A stretch of DNA of 64,000 nt from the NCBI RefSeq assembly GCF_023238625.1, contig NZ_CP096670.1:1105501-1169500 (forward strand). Direction: 5' to 3'. A model generated the notes under the pieces. The model ran no database searches, was not told where the DNA came from, and was given only the letters and a program-made list of their open reading frames with translations. The stretch's first letter is position 1; every line of letters begins with the position of its first letter. Of this stretch, positions 9,055 through 18,699 are shown piece after piece. The stretch comes from Agarivorans sp. TSD2052 (GTDB taxonomy: Bacteria; Pseudomonadota; Gammaproteobacteria; Enterobacterales; Celerinatantimonadaceae). The position numbers and the translations under genes were made by a program.

Positions 9055-12000
9055 GAACTAGCCTCACAGGTAAAGTGGTAGACTTAAGCGCAAATGGAAG
9101 TCTATCAATAGTTAAATTGAAATTCACTCTCCATGCTGCACTGTTGAATTGGGATAGCGTGGTTGATGTCCAGTACCCATCGTTATCTGTGTTTGGAAAG
9201 TAATCGTTTTCTATGGCGAAATTAGTTTGGCTATAGTCAACTAAGGATTGTAGCTCTGGATATGCAGGCACTCGCCAGTTAGTTAAACCACACAAACTTA
9301 GGGCATTTACGCTATTCACATAACTTTCGGTATCACATGTACCTACGCAACTACCTGCATCAGCGCCACCACTGTTGCCGCCATTTTGGCTATTGTTATT
9401 GTCTAACCAGCTATAGTTATGGTGAATGTCTTGTAAGCCACTGTCGGTGGTTTTGACCTCCCATATTAGCTCAGTCACAGTATCTAATACACAGGACCAA
9501 GAGGTGGCATCTGCATTTAGAGCTTGCCCTTGGCTATCTAATTTAATAAAGCTAAAGCCGAGTTTTCCATCATCGTTATTTGAGGCGTTAATGTCTCTTC
9601 CAACGTGACCGTCTTGATCTTGAGGGACCGAGTCACCATCGGCATCGGTGGTCAGATTACAATCAACTGAATTTTGATGAGACTCACTGGCGCCGAAGGC
9701 ATAATCTGCACAGGTACTAATCCCAGTATCGTTAATTGGCGCTAAGTTGGTATTACTTGGCGTTAGCGCAATGCTTACTTCGTTAGTCGCGGTTTTGCCA
9801 CCTTCATCGCTGACTGTTAAGGAAATAGCGACTACTATCGAAGTGGTAACATTTGGAGCAGTAAATTGAAGTTGTTCAAGGCTACTATCTGCAAAAGCAA
9901 TGCTAATACCGCTATTGTCGGTTTGTTGCCATTCGTACTGCAAATTTGCTGTTTCAGTGTCAGTCGATCCGCTGCCGTCTAATACAACTAATTCAGTTTC
10001 CCTTACCAGAATGGGAGCGATAATGTCAGCCGTGGGGGAGAAGTTATTAGCAATGGTAATACTTACGTTGTCACTGACGCTAATCCCTTCGTTGTCTGTT
10101 ACGGTTACTTCAAGTTGTACAACGCTATCGCCGCTCACTTCAGGGGCTATAAAGCTGGCATTTTCTGTATTGGCATCTTGTAGGCTAACTGTCACTCCAG
10201 CGGTTTGCTGCCACTGATAAGTGGCAATGCTGCCATCGGTATCGTTGGCTGTTGCATTCAGCGATACATTGTTTTGTTCATCAATAGTTTGGTCGTTACC
10301 TGCTGAAACAGTTGGGGCGGTATTTACCGGGTTTACAGTTACTCGTGTCAAACCGATTTGACTTTCACCTTCGTTATCGGTAACGAGTACTTGAAAGACC
10401 AAATTTTCTGATGTCACTATAGTGGGGGAGGTAAAACTAGCGATTGCGGTGTTTGCATCGCTCAGGCTTATATTGGTGCCACTAAGCTGTGTCCAGGTAT
10501 AGCTAGCAATATTGCCATCGGCATCGCTAGCGTTCACGGTTAACATCACGCTAGTTTGCTCATTAACACTTTGATCTGCTCCAGTAGTCACTATTGGCCC
10601 AGTGTTTATTGGGTTTACGCTAATTGAAAGGGTATCGGTAACACTCTCGCCTTCATTATCGGTCACTGTTATTTGAAATACTAAGGTCTCAGAAGATAAG
10701 AGAGTAGGGGCGGTGAAACTTGCTATTGCTTTATCTGCTGTGCTCAGGCTTACGTTCGTACCACTAAGCTGTGTCCAACTATAGGTGGCAATGTTGCCAT
10801 CGGCATCATTGGCGTCTGCGTATATCACCACGCTAGTTTGCTCATTAACACTTTGGGACGCGCCGGCTGAGACTGTCGGTACGGTATTTACCGGGTTTAC
10901 GCTAACTGAAACCGTATCGCTAATTACAGCCCCCTCATCGTCAGTAACGGTAATCTGAAAGACTAAGGTGTCTGCGGTGGTCAGGGTTGGTGAGGTGAAG
11001 CTTGCATTTGCGCTATTAGGATTACTCAGGTTGACGTTTGTGCCACTAAGTTGAGCCCAAGCGTAGCTGGCGATACTGCCATCGGCATCGCTGGCGACGC
11101 CACTCAAGGCCACGTTAGTTTGCTCATTCACAGTTTGAGCAACGCCGGCAGAGACTATCGGAGCGGTATTTACTGGGTTTACGCTAACCGCAACCGTATC
11201 GCTAATTACAGCCCCCTCATCGTCAGTAACGGTAATCTGAAAGACTAAGGTGTCTGCGGTGGTCAGGGTTGGTGAGGTGAAGCTTGCATTTGCGCTATTA
11301 GGATTACTCAGGTTGACGTTTGTGCCACTAAGTTGAGCCCAAGCGTAGCTGGCGATACTGCCATCGGCATCGCTGGCGACGCCACTCAAGGCCACGTTAG
11401 TTTGCTCATTCACAGTTTGAGCAATGCCGGCAGAGACTGTCGGAGCGGTATTTACTGGGTTTACGCTAACCGCAACCGTATCGCTAATTACAGCCCCCTC
11501 ATCGTCAGTAACGGTAATCTGAAAGACTAAGGTTTCTGGGGCAATAATAGTGGGTGAGGTGAAGCTTGCATTTGCGCTATTAGGATTACTCAGGTTGACG
11601 TTTGTGCCACTAAGTTGAGCCCAAGCGTAGCTGGCGATACTGCCATCGGCATCGCTGGCGACGCCACTCAAGGCCACGTTCGTTTGCTCATTCACAGTTT
11701 GAGCAACGCCGGCAGAGACTATCGGAGCGGTATTTACTGGGTTTACGCTAACCGCAACCGTATCGCTAATTACAGCCCCTTCATCGTCAGTAACGGTAAT
11801 CTGAAAGACTAAGGTTTCTGGGGCAATAATAGTGGGTGAGGTGAAGCTTGCTATAGCGCTATTGGCATCGTTCAGGGTTACACTGCTACCACTAAGTTGA
11901 GCCCAAGCGTAGCTGGTGATACTGCCATCGGCATCGCTGGCGACGCCACTCAAGGCCACGTTCGTTTGCTCATTCACAGTTTGAGCAACGCCGGCAGAGA

Positions 12001-14611
12001 CTGTCGGAGCGGTATTTACTGGGTTTACGCTAACCGCAACCGTATCGCTAATTACAGCCCCCTCATCGTCAGTAACGGTAATCTGAAAGACTAAGGTGTC
12101 TGCGGTGGTCAGGGTTGGTGAAGTGAAGCTTGCATTTGCGCTATTCGCATCGTTCAGGGTTACACTGCTACCACTAAGTTGAGCCCAAGCGTAGCTGGCG
12201 ATACTGCCATCGGCATCGCTGGCGACACCACTCAAGGCCACGTTCGTTTGCTCATTCACAGTTTGAGCAACGCCGGCAGAGACTGTCGGGGCGGTATTTA
12301 CTGGATTTACGCTAACTGAAACCGTATCGCTAATTACAGCCCCTTCATCGTCAGTAACGGTAATCTGAAAGACTAAGGTGTCTGCGGTGGTCAGGGTTGG
12401 TGAGGTGAAGCTTGCTATTGAACTATTCGCATCGTTCAGGGTTACACTGCTACCACTAAGTTGAGCCCAAGCGTAGCTGGTGATACTGCCATCGGCATCA
12501 CTGGCGACGCCACTCAAGGCCACGTTCGTTTGCTCATTCACAGTTTGAGCAACGCCGGCAGAGACTATCGGAGCGGTATTTACTGGGTTTACGCTAACTG
12601 AAACCGTATCGCTAGCTCTCAGTCCTTCGTTATCGGTAACCAGAACTTGAAATACCAAGTTTTCAGTCGCGATTAAGGTAGGGGAGGTAAAGTCAGCTAT
12701 AGCGCTATTAGCATCGTTCAGGGTTACATTGCTACCACTAAGTTGTGTCCATACGTAGCTAACAATAAGGCCGTCAACATCGGTAGCCTCAACACTTAAC
12801 ACTACGCTGGTTTGCTCATTCACCGTTTGATCTGCGCCTGCAGTGGCTATTGGGGCGGTGTTTATCGGATTTACCGTGACCGAAACCATGCCAATTGTGC
12901 TCATGCCTTCGTTATCGGTAACCAGAACTTGAAATACCAAGTTTTCTGTCGTGATTAAGGCGGGGGAGGTAAAACTGGTGATAGCGGTATTCGTGTTACT
13001 TAGAGTTACGTTTGTGCCGCTAAGTTGTGTCCATGCGTAGCTAACAATACGGCCGTCAACATCGGTAGCATCAACACTTAACACTACGCTGGCTTGCTCA
13101 TTAACACTTTGAGCTGCGCTATCGGCGATTAGTGGGGCCGTATTTATGGGGTTTACGCTAACAGAGACGGAGTCGGTAGCGATCCCCCCTTCAGTATCTG
13201 CAACTGTTATTTGAAATACTAAAGTTTCTGCGGCGATCACAGCCGGCGAGGCAAAACTCGCTATCGCGGTATTTGGGTTACTTAAACTTACGTTTGTACC
13301 ACTAAGCTGCGTCCAAGCGAAGCTAGCAATAGCGCCATTGATATCACTGGCATTGGCATTCAGTATTACCATGCTTTGTTCATTGACGCTTTGGTCGTTA
13401 CCGGCGTTAACGATAGGGAGGAAGTTCAGGTAGTTAAAAGATTGTTCGATTTGTTGTTTGAACTGGCTATTGTTGGGTTCATCGATGTAATCAACCACTT
13501 GATTGAGCCACGTTTGAATGTTTTCCCCTTGGCTTCCGAGTATTGTGCGAATGCTTGCTACATTAATATTATTATTTTCGCCACTTAGGAATGGGTCTGG
13601 GCTTATCTCACCAATGAGTGCTTCAATATCATCTACCCACTGACTTTGCTGACTAAGTTCTCGTAAATCGTTTCTTGTTGCGTAGTTCAGTATTAGGCTA
13701 GAAATTGGCGTAAGGTTACATTGTTTTCGGTTCGTTAATTCGCATCCGCTGCTCAATCTACCAAGAAAAGCTTCACCGTTTATCAAACCGCCACTGGATT
13801 CAACTAAAAAATAACGACTGGTATTATCCAATAAAAACTCAAAATACCCTGTCTCATCACTTTGTGTCTCGGCTATCAGCGCACCGCTATGCCAATCTTT
13901 TAAGCTAACGGTAGATTGGCTAATGGGATCATCTATAATTCTGCCTTGTAATACAGGGAAAGCTTCCAGTGTAATAACTTTGCTATTAGTGGCTTGTTGT
14001 TCATCGCTTACACTCAGCTCAAATTGATAACTTTGCGCTGAACTAAGCGCAGGAATATTTACGCTTAATTCAGTTGTGTTAGTTTCAGAGGTGGTTAGCT
14101 GAGCTTGATTGTTGAAGGGGATTTGCCGCCACTGGTAAGTAATCGATTGACTATCAGAATCTGCATCGGTCACCTGAGCTTGTAGCTTAATTGTGCGTTG
14201 TTCTGCTACCTGCAGGGTATCAACTAAATCAATTTGCGGCGGTTGATTAACGTTGAGTACTGTTACTTCAAGGGTATCGGAGTAGAGCTCGCCGGATTCA
14301 GAGCTTGCACTTAACTCAAAAGTTAATATTTCGGTTTGGCTAACAGTGGGGGCAACAAAGGTTAGTAGTAAGTCTTTAGAATGAGTTAAATCAACGCTAA
14401 TGCCTGAGCGCTGGCTCCAAGCTGCTCCAGAAAGCTTCATTCGCGGGTCTTGTAAGACCCCCGTTACTTCAACCACTTGGTTCTCGTTGATACTTAGGTT
14501 TTGACCCGCGTCTACCGTGATTTTGGGGGCCGAGTCATCGTTACCGCAGGCGCTCAACATAAGTGATGTAAAAAGCAAAATTAGCAGGTATAACCCTTTA
14601 GTTTTTGACAT
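9041..14611 (-). CDS. Giant PKD-repeat lipoprotein with C-terminal DUF1566 domain
   Basis: This 1856-residue protein carries a signal sequence ending in the lipobox LSAC, so it is a lipoprotein and probably surface exposed. In order it has two divergent PKD/REJ-like beta-sandwich domains, a short carboxypeptidase-regulatory-like segment (GRIIDDPISQSTVSL, DETGYFEFLL), and about thirteen further ~94-residue PKD/K319L-like domains (NTAP..., VNEQTNVALSG, YAWAQLSG, FQITVTDDEG). A C-terminal DUF1566/Lcl domain (about residues 1680-1856) closes it with NWRVPAYPELQSLVDY and YWTSTTLS. I chose the ATG at 14611, not one 66 bases upstream, because AAGGAAG sits at 14616-14622 and the signal peptide begins there. 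Adhesion or a surface scaffold is the natural inference; no catalytic motif is visible. Confidence 0.85.
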   Translation of the reverse strand: MSKTKGLYLLILLFTSLMLSACGNDDSAPKITVDAGQNLSINENQVVEVTGVLQDPRMKLSGAAWSQRSGISVDLTHSKDLLLTFVAPTVSQTEILTFELSASSESGELYSDTLEVTVLNVNQPPQIDLVDTLQVAEQRTIKLQAQVTDADSDSQSITYQWRQIPFNNQAQLTTSETNTTELSVNIPALSSAQSYQFELSVSDEQQATNSKVITLEAFPVLQGRIIDDPISQSTVSLKDWHSGALIAETQSDETGYFEFLLDNTSRYFLVESSGGLINGEAFLGRLSSGCELTNRKQCNLTPISSLILNYATRNDLRELSQQSQWVDDIEALIGEISPDPFLSGENNNINVASIRTILGSQGENIQTWLNQVVDYIDEPNNSQFKQQIEQSFNYLNFLPIVNAGNDQSVNEQSMVILNANASDINGAIASFAWTQLSGTNVSLSNPNTAIASFASPAVIAAETLVFQITVADTEGGIATDSVSVSVNPINTAPLIADSAAQSVNEQASVVLSVDATDVDGRIVSYAWTQLSGTNVTLSNTNTAITSFTSPALITTENLVFQVLVTDNEGMSTIGMVSVTVNPINTAPIATAGADQTVNEQTSVVLSVEATDVDGLIVSYVWTQLSGSNVTLNDANSAIADFTSPTLIATENLVFQVLVTDNEGLRASDTVSVSVNPVNTAPIVSAGVAQTVNEQTNVALSGVASDADGSITSYAWAQLSGSSVTLNDANSSIASFTSPTLTTADTLVFQITVTDDEGAVISDTVSVSVNPVNTAPTVSAGVAQTVNEQTNVALSGVASDADGSIASYAWAQLSGSSVTLNDANSANASFTSPTLTTADTLVFQITVTDDEGAVISDTVAVSVNPVNTAPTVSAGVAQTVNEQTNVALSGVASDADGSITSYAWAQLSGSSVTLNDANSAIASFTSPTIIAPETLVFQITVTDDEGAVISDTVAVSVNPVNTAPIVSAGVAQTVNEQTNVALSGVASDADGSIASYAWAQLSGTNVNLSNPNSANASFTSPTIIAPETLVFQITVTDDEGAVISDTVAVSVNPVNTAPTVSAGIAQTVNEQTNVALSGVASDADGSIASYAWAQLSGTNVNLSNPNSANASFTSPTLTTADTLVFQITVTDDEGAVISDTVAVSVNPVNTAPIVSAGVAQTVNEQTNVALSGVASDADGSIASYAWAQLSGTNVNLSNPNSANASFTSPTLTTADTLVFQITVTDDEGAVISDTVSVSVNPVNTVPTVSAGASQSVNEQTSVVIYADANDADGNIATYSWTQLSGTNVSLSTADKAIASFTAPTLLSSETLVFQITVTDNEGESVTDTLSISVNPINTGPIVTTGADQSVNEQTSVMLTVNASDADGNIASYTWTQLSGTNISLSDANTAIASFTSPTIVTSENLVFQVLVTDNEGESQIGLTRVTVNPVNTAPTVSAGNDQTIDEQNNVSLNATANDTDGSIATYQWQQTAGVTVSLQDANTENASFIAPEVSGDSVVQLEVTVTDNEGISVSDNVSITIANNFSPTADIIAPILVRETELVVLDGSGSTDTETANLQYEWQQTDNSGISIAFADSSLEQLQFTAPNVTTSIVVAISLTVSDEGGKTATNEVSIALTPSNTNLAPINDTGISTCADYAFGASESHQNSVDCNLTTDADGDSVPQDQDGHVGRDINASNNDDGKLGFSFIKLDSQGQALNADATSWSCVLDTVTELIWEVKTTDSGLQDIHHNYSWLDNNNSQNGGNSGGADAGSCVGTCDTESYVNSVNALSLCGLTNWRVPAYPELQSLVDYSQTNFAIENDYFPNTDNDGYWTSTTLSQFNSAAWRVNFNLTIDRLPFALKSTTLPVRLVHDLP
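10889..12580 (-). repeat. Six near-identical 282-bp tandem repeats inside the PKD lipoprotein gene
   Basis: Six consecutive 94-codon units (about residues 678-1241) are almost identical at DNA level, while the flanking units of the same gene are clearly diverged. Each encodes NTAP[IT]VSAG, QTVNEQTNVALSG, DADGSI, AWAQLSG and ITVTDDEGAVISDTV. Units differ by swapped blocks (SGSSVTLNDANS versus SGTNVNLSNPNS; TLTTADT versus TIIAPET) rather than scattered changes, which points to recombination between units. Boundaries are approximate to a few bases. Confidence 0.9.
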
Positions 14612-14710
14612 CAATCTTCCTTGCCTGTCCAAAATCATCTCGCGGAGTGGCTTGCACATGTTAACTAAAGGTAACAACTTTTTGCAAAACTACCAGCTCT
14701 AGATGTTTTT

Positions 14711-16450
14711 TTAATCTCCTTTGGCAATGCCTTCGCGCCTTGGGTCTGATGTTCCTACTAGTTTATCAGGGTAGATCCTTATTCCTTGCAAACCAGATGT
14801 CATATCTTTAATTTGTGTTTTATAGCCGATGGCTTCTAAGGCGTTTTGTTGTAGAACGGCTGAGGTATTGGCTTCTAGTTCGTAGGTGCCAAACCTGTTG
14901 TTGAGGTGTGGCTGTTCTATAGCTTGCTGCAGGCTCATGCCCCAGCTTAAATGCCCTACTAAGGTTTGCGCGACATAGCCTATAATGCTGCTGCCTCCTG
15001 GCGAACCAATGGCGATAATGGGGAGATCATTCTCAAAGACAATCGTAGGAGCCATTGAAGATCGTGGCCGTTTTTTGGGCTCTACTCGGTTGGCCACAAG
15101 TTGACCATTTTTCTCAGCCACAAAGGAGAAGTCGGTTAATTGGTTATTTAGTAAAAAGCCTTTTACCAACACTCTAGAACCAAAGGCATTTTCTATACTG
15201 CTGGTCATTGATAGAACATTACCGTCTTGATCAACGATACTTATGTGGCTAGTTGAGGGGAGTTCTATTGATTGGTCTAGCGCTTGAGCGCTTAATGACA
15301 GTAGGTCACCGGCAAGAGCGTGTTCTAAAGCCTTATCCTGCTCTAGCAACTTTGCACGCAGCGTGAGGTATTGTTTGTCTAACAAAGCAGTGGTAGGCAC
15401 GTCTACGAAGTCACTATCGGCTAAGTATTTCGCTCTGTCTGCGAAAGCTAAACGAGAGGCATCACCCAGTATCCGCCAGCTCTGGGTATTATTCGGCCCC
15501 CATTGTTTTAATGGGAAATAGGAAGATATGCCCATTATCTGCCCTAGAGTACTTGCCCCTGAGCTCGGCGGCCCCATGCCACAAATGGAATATTGGTGGT
15601 AACTGACGCAAATAGGAGGCCGTTCAATCACGTGATAATTCGCTAAGTCTTCTTCAGATAATAAACCCGATTTATCGCTGGCTTGCTGGACCGCTGAAAC
15701 GATGGCTTTAGCGGTATCACCTTGGTAAAAGCCTTTAGCCCCTTGAGAGGCGATTAAGCTTAAGGTAGTGGCGTAATCGGTATTTTTAAGTAAATCACCT
15801 TCTTTAATTGGCTGACTTCCGCCCTTTAAAAAGTAATCTCGAGTGCTGTTAAAGCGCTTTAAGCGTTGTTCATCGCCAGCCACCAATAAGGCTAAGCGGG
15901 GGCTTACTCTAAATCCTTCCTTGGCCAAGCTTATTGCGGGTTGAAATAACCGCTCCCATTGAGTTTTTCCATAAGCCATATGCAGCTTCTCAAATAAAGC
16001 TACCACCCCTGGAGTACCGACAGAGCTGCCGCTAACAACAGCATCATAAAACTTTAGGGGGTGGCCGTTATCATCTAAAAATAATGTTCCATTGGTATTT
16101 GCTGGCGCGGTTTCTCGGGCATCAAAGCTGGTTAGTTCTTTCTTTGTTGCGTCATAATAGACGACAAATGCTCCGCCGCCGATACCAGAAGATTGCGGTT
16201 CAACTAAACCTAGCACCGTTTGCACTGCGATCATTGAATCAACCGCAGAACCGCCAGCTTTCAATACCTCGTAACCAGCCTCTACAGCTAAAGGGTTGGC
16301 GGCTGAGACCATAAATTTGTGGGCTATGACTGATGGCTTTTTCTGCAAACCACTGGCGGCTTCAGGTGCAAACGAATCTGCAGTTTGTTTACCTGCGACG
16401 ACATAACTATTAAAGGTGAGTAGTAGGGCTAATACACTACGAATCAACAT
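14711..16450 (-). CDS. ggt: Gamma-glutamyltransferase, periplasmic
   Basis: The product is a gamma-glutamyltranspeptidase, which hydrolyses or transfers the gamma-glutamyl group of glutathione and related peptides in the periplasm. It is made as a precursor that cleaves itself before a catalytic threonine, here Thr400 in the motif STSHISIVDQDGNVLSMTSS. Further family signatures are ARETAPA (substrate-carboxylate arginine), SGIGGGAFVVY, FGSRVLVKGFLLNNQL and GSPGGSSIIGY. An N-terminal signal peptide is present. I chose the ATG at 16450, 15 bases inside the longest frame, because GGAAGGAAG directly precedes it. The 579-residue length fits the family. Transcribed alone. Confidence 0.95.
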   Translation of the reverse strand: MLIRSVLALLLTFNSYVVAGKQTADSFAPEAASGLQKKPSVIAHKFMVSAANPLAVEAGYEVLKAGGSAVDSMIAVQTVLGLVEPQSSGIGGGAFVVYYDATKKELTSFDARETAPANTNGTLFLDDNGHPLKFYDAVVSGSSVGTPGVVALFEKLHMAYGKTQWERLFQPAISLAKEGFRVSPRLALLVAGDEQRLKRFNSTRDYFLKGGSQPIKEGDLLKNTDYATTLSLIASQGAKGFYQGDTAKAIVSAVQQASDKSGLLSEEDLANYHVIERPPICVSYHQYSICGMGPPSSGASTLGQIMGISSYFPLKQWGPNNTQSWRILGDASRLAFADRAKYLADSDFVDVPTTALLDKQYLTLRAKLLEQDKALEHALAGDLLSLSAQALDQSIELPSTSHISIVDQDGNVLSMTSSIENAFGSRVLVKGFLLNNQLTDFSFVAEKNGQLVANRVEPKKRPRSSMAPTIVFENDLPIIAIGSPGGSSIIGYVAQTLVGHLSWGMSLQQAIEQPHLNNRFGTYELEANTSAVLQQNALEAIGYKTQIKDMTSGLQGIRIYPDKLVGTSDPRREGIAKGD

Positions 16451-16825
16451 GGGGCTTCCTTCCACTAGGCTGTTACAGCCAGTGTAGCACTCAGTGATTA
16501 TCTCGCCATGGTCTAATTAAGCTATTGAATTTATTGCTGTAATTTACCTTTGGCTAAAGTGTAGCCACGAAGGTGGCGCAATATAGAGACACCCCCTAAG
16601 TCAGTGCTGGCGTGTTTGTTTGTTTGTTTGGCAAAAAAGGTGTCTCTAAACAGCAACAGCTTTATAGCGCTGTCAACTAGAGTTTCGGTATTAAGTTATT
16701 GTTTTTTATCTTTTTTTAAATATTGGTTCAAGCCTTGCTATATGTCTATTGCCGCGCTGCTTATTAAGCGAGTAGCCATACCGATGTCAAAACCAATGTA
16801 ATAGATTTTTAAAAGGAGTTTTACC
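16451..16825. other. Intergenic region between ggt and the EF-hand gene
   Basis: These 375 bases carry the divergent promoters of ggt (minus) and the EF-hand gene (plus). A 9-bp inverted repeat (AGAGACACC at 16585-16593, GGTGTCTCT at 16639-16647) encloses a 45-base spacer containing a short GTTT microsatellite. I see no convincing gene in it. Confidence 0.5.
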
Positions 16826-17077
16826 ATGAAAATTAAATATACTTTTCCAATGTTAGCCCTATGTGTCGCAAGCCTTGCTTCAGCAAATAGTGACGTATTT
16901 AATGACTTAGATACCAACCAAGATATGGTAGTAAGCCAAGAGGAAGCGGCACAGTTACCTATTCTGGGAGAAGTGTGGGCTGAGCTTGATACCGATAATG
17001 ATGGTGTTTTGAGTCAAGCCGAATTTGCCAACATAGAAATCAACGTTCAGCCTGAAAATGGCGAAGTTGCAGAGTAA
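16826..17077 (+). CDS. Small secreted EF-hand protein
   Basis: The 83-residue product has a signal peptide (cleavage near ASA-NS, about residue 20) and then two EF-hand calcium loops. The first, DTNQDMVVSQEEA, and the second, DTDNDGVLSQAEF, both keep Asp at positions 1, 3 and 5 or near equivalents and Glu at position 12. This makes a compact exported calcium-binding protein of CREC/calmodulin-like type. The ATG has AAAAGGAG at a good distance. It stands alone and is closed by a strong terminator. The target or partner is unknown. Confidence 0.8.
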   Translation: MKIKYTFPMLALCVASLASANSDVFNDLDTNQDMVVSQEEAAQLPILGEVWAELDTDNDGVLSQAEFANIEINVQPENGEVAE

Positions 17078-17182
17078 TTTTTATAGAAGTTCTCGTTAAA
17101 GTATCGATTTAGGTGATGTCGGACTTAATTATTCAGTTATTTGGTCTAGTGAATTTACATATTAATGTTCGACAATTTTCCA

Positions 17183-17216
17183 ACGCTTAAGCCCGTGCTA
17201 GCTTAAGCGTTTTTTT
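17183..17216 (+). terminator. Rho-independent terminator after the EF-hand gene
   Basis: A perfect 10-bp stem, ACGCTTAAGC (17183-17192) and GCTTAAGCGT (17201-17210), has an 8-base loop and a run of six further T residues. Confidence 0.9.
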
Positions 17217-17260
17217 CATTTCTACTGTTTCACGATGGTAATCATCGCTTATTGTTATGT

Positions 17261-18484
17261 TTAAAGAGAGCTGCGCTGAGGGACTGCAACATTAGCGAAC
17301 AGAATGCCGGCCACTATAGACATGAAAATCAAAAACGTTTGTGAACCAATATTTGGAATGCTCACCATCGATTGACCCAGTACCATCGAATTTAAACTGA
17401 TATAGGCTTTGCTCCCTGGGACCAGCAATACGATTCCTTGTAGTAATACCACTGATGCAGGCGACTTGGTCAGCTTTGCGAACAGGTTTGCATATACTCC
17501 CACGACAAATGCACCAATAAAGGGGCCTAGAGCATCGCCTAAATAGAAACTACCCGCAAAGGCCGCTGCGTAAGCAATCACCCCCGACAGTACTCCCCAA
17601 ACCATATCTTTACGGCGCACTTTAAACACAATGGTGAGTCCCAAAGATAATAACACTACCCCTAGCCACTTTATCCACCAGTCGCTTACCGTTACAACAT
17701 GCAGGTCTACCTGCCCCCATACCAACGAACCAATAGCCATCCCCAATACGGCGCCAAAATAGAGCTTAAACAGCACCATTACACCATCCATCACTCTAGC
17801 TGTGCCTGAAATTAACTCTCTCGCGGCTAATTCGCTTAAACCTAGGGTTAGTGATAATCCGGGTATAAAGATGATAATCGAGGAAAGGATAACGATCGGT
17901 ATATCTATCTGTGGCTCTAGTTGGGCGATGCTTACTGCTATAAATGAACAGAGCAGCGCAGCTACCGGCTCCAAGGCTTCATTGATGCCTTTTGAATGCT
18001 CAGCGCGGTAGGCTAGATAAAATGAAATAATACTGAGTAAGCTAGCCCACAAAATAGTGGTCCAGTTGGCCGACATTAGCATAGCAAATGCGCCACCGGT
18101 AACGGCAAAAGCGAGCAACATGGTTAGTGGTGAATGAACAGCAGGATATTGTTCCCAGCGATTTAACGCATCCATGGCTTCGCCTAAACTAATCTCCTCG
18201 TTACTCACTTTAACGACTAACTGGTTGGTTCTGGCCAGCATGCCTAAATCGATTTCACCAGGTTTTACCCGCATCACATAGTTGTATTCTTGCGTATCAT
18301 CAGGCGCCCACAATACAAATGTTAGCGAGGTTGGGGTTACCAAAAAATAGCCATTTAAACCTAGAGTCTCAGCCACATTGCGTAGGTGAGATTCCAAGCG
18401 AAATGCAGGGGTTCCATATTTGTGCAGGGCTTTACCCAATTTAATGATGAAGTTTCGTTTAACTTCAAAAGGAGATTGTCTCAA
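17261..18484 (-). CDS. ThrE-family threonine/serine exporter, fused YjjP-YjjB type
   Basis: This is a single-chain ThrE exporter that joins the YjjP-like (DUF1212) and YjjB-like (DUF3815) halves found as separate genes in some enterobacteria. The N-terminal cytoplasmic part shows the family start GKALHKYGTPAFRLESHL and SLGEAMDALNRWEQYPA. About ten membrane helices follow; the second half has GPFIGAFVVGVYANLFAK and LLVPGSKAY. The family exports threonine or serine, and some members transport dicarboxylates. The start is uncertain: no ATG or GTG lies near the expected N-terminus, and the TTG at 18484 lacks a clear ribosome-binding site. It is divergent from maeA. Confidence 0.85.
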   Translation of the reverse strand: MRQSPFEVKRNFIIKLGKALHKYGTPAFRLESHLRNVAETLGLNGYFLVTPTSLTFVLWAPDDTQEYNYVMRVKPGEIDLGMLARTNQLVVKVSNEEISLGEAMDALNRWEQYPAVHSPLTMLLAFAVTGGAFAMLMSANWTTILWASLLSIISFYLAYRAEHSKGINEALEPVAALLCSFIAVSIAQLEPQIDIPIVILSSIIIFIPGLSLTLGLSELAARELISGTARVMDGVMVLFKLYFGAVLGMAIGSLVWGQVDLHVVTVSDWWIKWLGVVLLSLGLTIVFKVRRKDMVWGVLSGVIAYAAAFAGSFYLGDALGPFIGAFVVGVYANLFAKLTKSPASVVLLQGIVLLVPGSKAYISLNSMVLGQSMVSIPNIGSQTFLIFMSIVAGILFANVAVPQRSSL

Positions 18485-18699
18485 AGCGAAATCATTTAGT
18501 AAGAATAATAGGTTAAATTGTATATCAGCTTGGCCAATTTGTTGTCATTGCTTCGTGTTAAAAATTAGGGATATTGCATATTGCCGAAGTGGGTGCAAAA
18601 AAAAGGCCGTTTTTTAAGGAAATAGCGTACAGAATCAGCGGGATCATTTATCATTTACCTTTTGCGCGATTTTTTTCACTCGCTGTCTTGGAGGACGTC

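Noticed and set aside
11051-12094. Four nearly identical ~65-aa plus-strand frames at 282-bp intervals
   Set aside because: They are antisense shadows of the PKD repeats on the minus strand and have no ribosome-binding sites.
10889-12580. Repeat array as a possible CRISPR or satellite
   Set aside because: The units are 282 bp long, in frame, without spacers, and encode protein domains.
16604-16801. 65-codon frame before the EF-hand gene
   Set aside because: Runs through a GTTT microsatellite and lacks a ribosome-binding site; the real gene starts at 16826.
18574-18699. 42-residue N-terminal extension of malic enzyme
   Set aside because: The extension does not match the family; the ATG at 18700 has TTGGAGGA and gives the normal length.
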